DNA of 43,556 nt. Origin: Fusobacteriaceae bacterium UBA2433. Lineage in GTDB: Bacteria > Fusobacteriota > Fusobacteriia > Fusobacteriales > Fusobacteriaceae. Of this stretch, positions 38,911 to 43,556 are shown in pieces. Position numbers and translations under genes: made by a program. The notes beneath the pieces were generated by a model. It did not search any database and was not told the origin of the DNA. It saw only the letters and a list, made by a program, of their open reading frames with translations. The stretch lies in assembly GCA_002342785.1 (NCBI GenBank), contig DDQV01000154.1, positions 1-43,556 on the forward strand, written 5' to 3'. Positions within the stretch are counted from its first letter, which is position 1; each line of letters begins with the position of its first letter.

Positions 38911-40824
38911 ATGATTAAGATAACTTTACCAAGTGGGGATATCAAAGAATTTGATAGCCCAGTAAACATGTTTCAAATTGCCAAAAGTATAAGTAATTCA
39001 TTAGCTAAAAATGCTGTGGCAGCTAAGATCGATGGAAAATTATTAGAGATGAGTACAATAGTTTCTGAAGATGCTTCTGTAGAACTTATAATGCCAAATA
39101 GTGAAGAGGGGATAGAAGTAATTAGACATTCCACTGCACATCTTATGGCTCAAGCTGTAATCAGACTTTTCCCTGAAACTAAAGTAGCTATAGGTCCATC
39201 TATCGAATATGGTTTCTATTATGACTTTGATCCAAAGGAACAATTTACAGAAGATGATCTAGTTAAGATCGAAGCTGAGATGAAAAAAATAGTTAAGGAA
39301 GATATAAAAATTACAAAGGAAGAGATCTCAAAGGAAGACGCAATAAAAAGATTTAAAGAAGCAGGAGAAGATTATAAAGTTGAGATCATTACCGACATTG
39401 CAGTAGGAGCTCTTACTTTATATACTCAAGGTGAATTCACAGATCTATGTCTTGGACCACATGTTCCTTCTACTAAATATTTAAAATCATTTAAACTTAT
39501 GTCGGTAGCTGGAGCTTATTGGAGGGGAGATTCTTCTAACAAGATGTTACAAAGAATCTACGGTATAGCCTTTGATTCAGATAAAGCATTAAAACTTCAT
39601 CTAAAATTTTTAGAGGAAGCTGAGAAAAGAGATCATAGAAAATTAGGTAAGGAATTAGATCTATTCTTTATGAGTGAATATGGTCCGGGATTCCCTTTCT
39701 GGTTACCAAAAGGAATGGAGATCAGAAATGTTTTAGAGGATCTTTGGAAATCAGAACATAGAAAAGCTGGATATGAAGAGATCAAAACTCCTATCATGTT
39801 AAACAAAGATTTATGGGAAACTTCTGGTCATTGGTTTAACTACAAGGAAAATATGTATCTTTCAGAGGTAGACAAGCATGAATTTGCTATAAAGCCTATG
39901 AACTGTCCTGGTGGAATATTAGTTTACAAAAATAATTTACACTCTTATAAAGATTTTCCAATTAGAACTGGGGAACTAGGTCTAGTACATAGACATGAAT
40001 ATTCTGGTGCACTTCACGGATTATTTAGAGTTAGAAACTTTACACAAGATGATGCTCATATCTTTATGACTCCTGATCAAGTTGAAGAGGAGATCATCGG
40101 AGTTATTAAATTAATAGATAAGTTCTACAATAAATTATTTGGTTTTGAATATAGTATCGAACTATCAACTAAACCTGAAAAAGCTATTGGATCAGATGAG
40201 ATCTGGGAAAAAGCTGAGTCTGCACTAGAGGGTGCTATGAAAAAAATTGGATTAGATTATAAATTAAATCCAGGAGACGGAGCATTTTATGGTCCTAAAT
40301 TAGACTTTAAAATCAAAGATTGTTTAGGTAGACAATGGCAATGTGGAACTATCCAACTTGACTTTAACCTTCCTGAAAGATTTGATATGAACTATATCGG
40401 AGAAGATGGGGAAAAACATAGACCAGTTATGATCCATAGGGTAGTTTATGGTTCTGTTGAAAGATTTATTGGAATCTTAATCGAACATTTTGCAGGGGCA
40501 TTCCCACTATGGTTAGCTCCTACACAAGTGAAATTACTTACTCTAAACGATGAAGTAGTTCCTTATGCTAAAGAAGTTATGGAACAATTAGCTAAGGTTG
40601 GAATCAGATGTGAACTAGATGACAGAGCAGAAAAAATAGGATATAAGATCAGAGAAGCAAATGCTAAATTTAAAATTCCTGTACAACTTATCCTAGGAAA
40701 AACTGAAGCTGAAGCTGGTGAAGTAAATGTTAGAAGATTTGGTTCAAAAGATCAAGAAACTATGAAATTAGAAGACTTTATTGCTATAGTAGTAGAGGAA
40801 TCAAAAATAAAATTTGATAGATAA
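38911..40824 (+). CDS. thrS: Threonyl-tRNA synthetase
   Basis: 637 residues, full length. Order: TGS domain (1-60), editing domain with HSTAHLMAQAV and a later CLGPHVPST, class II catalytic core with FPFWLPKGMEIRN, the zinc cysteine in MNCPGG and RTGELGLVHRHEYSGALHGL (motif 2), and MIHRVVYGSVERFIGILIEH (motif 3), then the anticodon-binding domain (about 535-637). It charges tRNA-Thr. GAGGAG precedes the ATG. Its transcript carries the Thr-rich leader and terminator just upstream. Confidence 0.97.
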   Translation: MIKITLPSGDIKEFDSPVNMFQIAKSISNSLAKNAVAAKIDGKLLEMSTIVSEDASVELIMPNSEEGIEVIRHSTAHLMAQAVIRLFPETKVAIGPSIEYGFYYDFDPKEQFTEDDLVKIEAEMKKIVKEDIKITKEEISKEDAIKRFKEAGEDYKVEIITDIAVGALTLYTQGEFTDLCLGPHVPSTKYLKSFKLMSVAGAYWRGDSSNKMLQRIYGIAFDSDKALKLHLKFLEEAEKRDHRKLGKELDLFFMSEYGPGFPFWLPKGMEIRNVLEDLWKSEHRKAGYEEIKTPIMLNKDLWETSGHWFNYKENMYLSEVDKHEFAIKPMNCPGGILVYKNNLHSYKDFPIRTGELGLVHRHEYSGALHGLFRVRNFTQDDAHIFMTPDQVEEEIIGVIKLIDKFYNKLFGFEYSIELSTKPEKAIGSDEIWEKAESALEGAMKKIGLDYKLNPGDGAFYGPKLDFKIKDCLGRQWQCGTIQLDFNLPERFDMNYIGEDGEKHRPVMIHRVVYGSVERFIGILIEHFAGAFPLWLAPTQVKLLTLNDEVVPYAKEVMEQLAKVGIRCELDDRAEKIGYKIREANAKFKIPVQLILGKTEAEAGEVNVRRFGSKDQETMKLEDFIAIVVEESKIKFDR

Positions 40825-40851
40825 ATTTTAAAAATAATAAATATAAATATA

Positions 40852-40879
40852 AAAGGAAGATGCATTTGCATCTTCCTTT
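40852..40879. terminator. Bidirectional terminator between thrS and disA
   Basis: AAAGGAAGATGCA-TT-TGCATCTTCCTTT, a perfect 13-bp stem. It abuts the disA stop codon (40880-40882) and serves both convergent genes. Confidence 0.85.
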
Positions 40880-41938
40880 CTACTTTTCCCACTCTGCTGT
40901 CATCTTTAATCTTTTTATACCTTTTTTTATAGATCTAGCTTTAAACATACTAATTCCTCTTATCTCCATCAACTCTTCCTCTGTTAGATCTAAGATCTTA
41001 GATAGATTACCATATTTAGTAATTATCTTATCAGTATCTTTTCTAGTTATCCTTGTAATTTTATTTAATATCCTATAACCTTTAGTATCAAGTTCCATAT
41101 CTAAAGTTGCTGCCGTTCTACTATATCCTAAGGCCTCTGCTATATTTTCTGTCTCTAAAAGTTCTAAATCTCCAAGTTGGAAAAGTTTTTCCTTTACTTC
41201 TGCTGCTCCAAACTCCTCTTCCCCTATATTTATATAATCTCTTATAAAATTCTCCTCTTCCTTTAAAACTCCTTTGAATAATTCTTCTAACTGGATCTCT
41301 AAAAATTTACCTTCTGATCCTAGTTCTATTATTGCATGTTCTACCTCTACCCTTATCCTTACTAACATCTCAAAACGTTGAACAACTATCATAACCTCTG
41401 AAAGAGTTACCATTCCATCAAACTCTAAAAGAGTTATATTTCGAAGAGCCCTATCTAAAACATGTTTATATCTTTCAAAAGTTTTCATAGCTTGACTAGC
41501 TTCGATCATTAGATCCCCTAAATTTTTTACCTTATATCTAAAATCTCCCTTGTAGAGGGTGATCCTATTTCTTCTTTCTGAGATAGCTATAACTAAATTA
41601 TTTGTTTGCTTTGCTACCCTTTGTGCAGATCTATGTCTAGTTCCACTCTCATTTGTTTGAAATGATTTGTCTGGTTGAAGGTGTACATTGGCATATTTTA
41701 TTTTTGTAGCATTTTCATCTAATATAATAGCCCCGTCCATCTTGGATAATTCATGGAGTCTCTGGGGAGTAAAACTACAATTTAATTCAAATCCACCATC
41801 TATAAGATCTCCCAAAGTATCTTTAACTTCTAAAACTACCAAAGCACCAGTTCCAGCATCTAAGATATTATCTAACCCTTCTCTAAATATTGTTCCAGGG
41901 GTTATCTGGGAAAATATTTCCTTTAAATTATACTCCAT
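40880..41938 (-). CDS. disA: DNA integrity scanning diadenylate cyclase DisA
   Basis: 352 residues. The N-terminal diadenylate cyclase domain has MDGAIILDE (DGA at 68-70) and GTRHRSAQR (RHR at 101-103), the two catalytic motifs; a helical linker follows, then a C-terminal helix-hairpin-helix region (about 290-345, LTEEELMEIRGISMFKARSI) that binds branched DNA. It makes cyclic di-AMP from two ATP and stops at DNA lesions. It starts 2 bp after radA ends, the usual radA-disA pairing known in Firmicutes. Confidence 0.95.
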   Translation of the reverse strand: MEYNLKEIFSQITPGTIFREGLDNILDAGTGALVVLEVKDTLGDLIDGGFELNCSFTPQRLHELSKMDGAIILDENATKIKYANVHLQPDKSFQTNESGTRHRSAQRVAKQTNNLVIAISERRNRITLYKGDFRYKVKNLGDLMIEASQAMKTFERYKHVLDRALRNITLLEFDGMVTLSEVMIVVQRFEMLVRIRVEVEHAIIELGSEGKFLEIQLEELFKGVLKEEENFIRDYINIGEEEFGAAEVKEKLFQLGDLELLETENIAEALGYSRTAATLDMELDTKGYRILNKITRITRKDTDKIITKYGNLSKILDLTEEELMEIRGISMFKARSIKKGIKRLKMTAEWEK

Positions 41939-41940
41939 AA

Positions 41941-43299
41941 TTATTTCATCCTTTCTGCAAGTTCTGCTAAATTTTTCAAGTATATCATCTTTAAATTATA
42001 CTTATTATTTTCAATCTCTTTTTTATTAGAGTATGGTAGATACACTCCTGAAAATCCTAATTTTTCCAACTCTTTTAATCTTTTATCTACAAAAGATACC
42101 TTTCTTATCTCACCACGTAAACCAAGTTCCCCAATGGCTGCTATCTTTTGACTGATCTCTATTCCCTTTGTTATCGAGATCATAGCCATAACTACTCCTA
42201 GATCTGCTGCTCCATCATAGATCTTTATTCCCCCTGGAATATTTACAAAAACATCCTTTGAAGATAAGTTTAACCCAATCTTTTTTTCCATAACAGCGTT
42301 GAGGATCTGGATCCTATTTCTATCAAATCCTTGGACTACCCTCTTTGGAATTCCAAAGGGTGATTCATTTACCAAAGTTTGAACTTCTAATAAGAATATC
42401 TTTGTTCCTTCTAATACTGGAACAACTATACTTCCCAAATTTTTTTCATCTCTCTCACTGAGGAAAAATTCCGAAGGATTCTTTACCTCTACCATTCCTT
42501 TTTCTTCCATATTAAATATTCCAAGTTCATTTGTAGATCCAAATCTATTTTTTAAACTTCGTAAGATCCTATAAAAAAGTCCCTCTTGTCCCTCAAATTG
42601 CAATACCGAATCCACCATATGTTCTAGTAGTTTTGGTCCTGCTACCTTTCCATCTTTAGTTATATGTCCTACCAAAAAAAAAGATATATCATGGGTCTTA
42701 GCTAACTCTACAATCTTTAGGGTACACTCCCTTATCTGAGTTGTAGTTCCTGGAATAGAATCAAAGTTTGAACTATATAAAGTTTGTATAGAATCTACAA
42801 CAACTACCCTTGGTTTTTTCCTAATAACATAGTCATAGATAGATTCCATCTCTGTCTCAGACATAATAGATATATTATCTCCAGATAAGCCAAGTCTATC
42901 TCCCCTATGTTTTACCTGAGATGGAGATTCCTCTCCAGATATATACAAAACTTCTCCATACTGAGAATATTGATCAACTGCTTGTAAGAGTAAAGTAGAT
43001 TTTCCAATTCCTGGATTACCTGTCAAAAGAACTACTGCTCCCTTTACGAGTCCCCCTCCCAATACCCTATCAAATTCATTAAATTTTGTAGTATATCTAA
43101 AATTTTCTTCTACTTCTACATCTTTAAAACTAACTACCCTTGTATTTTTTATTTTTTTCTTTACACTACTCTTAGAAGATCCGCTACTAACCTCTTCTTC
43201 TAATGTTCCCCAGCTATCACATTCTGGACATTTTCCCAACCACTTAGAAGATTCATAGCCACAGTTTGAACATATATATATTGTTTTTAATTTAGCCAT
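41941..43299 (-). CDS. radA: DNA repair protein RadA
   Basis: 452 residues. The N-terminal zinc finger (C10, C13, C24, C27), RecA-like ATPase with Walker A GNPGIGKST (94-102), the RadA-specific KNRFGSTNE, and a C-terminal Lon-like domain (PGGIKIYDGAADLGVVMAM) are all present. RadA drives branch migration in recombinational repair. It is encoded just upstream of disA, and coaD lies 17 bp further upstream, suggesting a coaD-radA-disA unit. Confidence 0.95.
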   Translation of the reverse strand: MAKLKTIYICSNCGYESSKWLGKCPECDSWGTLEEEVSSGSSKSSVKKKIKNTRVVSFKDVEVEENFRYTTKFNEFDRVLGGGLVKGAVVLLTGNPGIGKSTLLLQAVDQYSQYGEVLYISGEESPSQVKHRGDRLGLSGDNISIMSETEMESIYDYVIRKKPRVVVVDSIQTLYSSNFDSIPGTTTQIRECTLKIVELAKTHDISFFLVGHITKDGKVAGPKLLEHMVDSVLQFEGQEGLFYRILRSLKNRFGSTNELGIFNMEEKGMVEVKNPSEFFLSERDEKNLGSIVVPVLEGTKIFLLEVQTLVNESPFGIPKRVVQGFDRNRIQILNAVMEKKIGLNLSSKDVFVNIPGGIKIYDGAADLGVVMAMISITKGIEISQKIAAIGELGLRGEIRKVSFVDKRLKELEKLGFSGVYLPYSNKKEIENNKYNLKMIYLKNLAELAERMK

Positions 43300-43316
43300 G
43301 AACTTACTCCTTTATT

Positions 43317-43556
43317 TTATTTTTGTTTTTCCTCTTCATCCCTTATCTTTTTTGCTCTTTTCTTTACATCTTCTATTATTTCTGGAGAGATAAATTCATC
43401 TATCCTTCCATTATGAAATGCCACTTCCCTTACTAAACTAGCACTGAGATATAGACTTTCCCTGGCTCCAGGTAAAAATATTGTCTCTACTTGATTTCCT
43501 GAAAGAGATTTATTTGTAAGAGCTAACTGTAACTCATATTCATAATCTGAAACAGC
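43317..43556 (-). CDS. coaD: Phosphopantetheine adenylyltransferase CoaD (partial, C-terminal 79 residues)
   Basis: The open frame runs from the window edge to TAA at 43317-43319. It reads AVSDYEYELQLALTNKSLSG at the start and later YLSASLVREVAFHNGRIDEF, the conserved C-terminal half of CoaD (RGLRAVSDYEYE region and the S-SLVREVA motif that binds ATP). CoaD joins ATP and 4'-phosphopantetheine to dephospho-CoA. The N-terminal half lies outside the window. It ends in a lysine/glutamate-rich tail (DVKKRAKKIRDEEEKQK). Confidence 0.88.
   Translation of the reverse strand, partial: AVSDYEYELQLALTNKSLSGNQVETIFLPGARESLYLSASLVREVAFHNGRIDEFISPEIIEDVKKRAKKIRDEEEKQK

Noticed and set aside
1..43556. tRNA, rRNA genes or an insertion sequence
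   Set aside because: No cloverleaf-like sequence with a TTCGA-type arm, no rRNA segment and no transposase frame was recognised by eye on either strand.

Overview
The window looks like chromosome from a low-GC, diderm anaerobe, most likely a member of Fusobacteriota (Ilyobacter, Propionigenium, Cetobacterium or Psychrilyobacter type). It combines very AT-rich, clostridium-like coding with outer-membrane genes: an LptD-type LPS assembly porin and HldD for LPS heptose. The phylum call is inference from gene content and style; no rRNA or other marker gene is present to prove it.

Layout. 1-1210: a repeat-rich left edge, then a MntA-HepT toxin-antitoxin pair. 1765-12322: a ten-gene leftward sugar or polyol operon. 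Transcribed order is ABC transporter (ATPase, permease, binding protein), FGGY kinase, aldo/keto reductase, GatD-like dehydrogenase, GatY-like aldolase, PfkB-family kinase, FucU mutarotase and LacX-like mutarotase. 12633-17258: divergent rightward genes for a YesM-type sensor kinase, a YesN/AraC-type regulator and a membrane-anchored sugar-binding protein, probably the sensor for that operon. 17678-20181: a zinc-type ABC importer. 20429-23784: Fic protein, cold-shock protein, HflX. 23844-26207: SHOCT protein and an OmpR-type two-component system. 26971-28827: a YdjM-like membrane protein and a second MntA-HepT pair. 29357-34371: a ComEA-like protein, HemZ, PilT, a GNAT acetyltransferase and HldD. 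34598-40824 (rightward): thioredoxin, a 1202-residue LptD-like protein, and thrS behind a leader region. 40880-43556 (leftward): DisA, RadA and the C-terminal end of CoaD.

How the genes fit together. The sugar enzymes can be ordered into a PTS-free route: uptake by the ABC transporter, reduction of an aldose to an alditol (AKR), ATP phosphorylation (FGGY), oxidation to a ketose phosphate (GatD-like), second phosphorylation (PfkB), and aldol cleavage (GatY-like). The three-gene sensor cassette, with direct repeats 20 bp apart in the shared promoter region, is well placed to control it. The substrate is not proven.

The most striking observations are four. (1) A threonine-rich leader peptide (MRLLTTTTNTFI) sits between a promoter and an intrinsic terminator upstream of thrS, the arrangement of a translation-coupled attenuator. 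(2) A large family of intergenic repeats has about a 10-nt period of CAC/GTG units and a conserved core; the GTG-type units always have the same orientation, usually just past the stop codon of a leftward gene. (3) A second repeat family (the GCCTTA family) lies beside both MntA-HepT pairs. (4) The sugar operon is a GatD/GatY-type pathway fed by an ABC importer and a kinase instead of a PTS.
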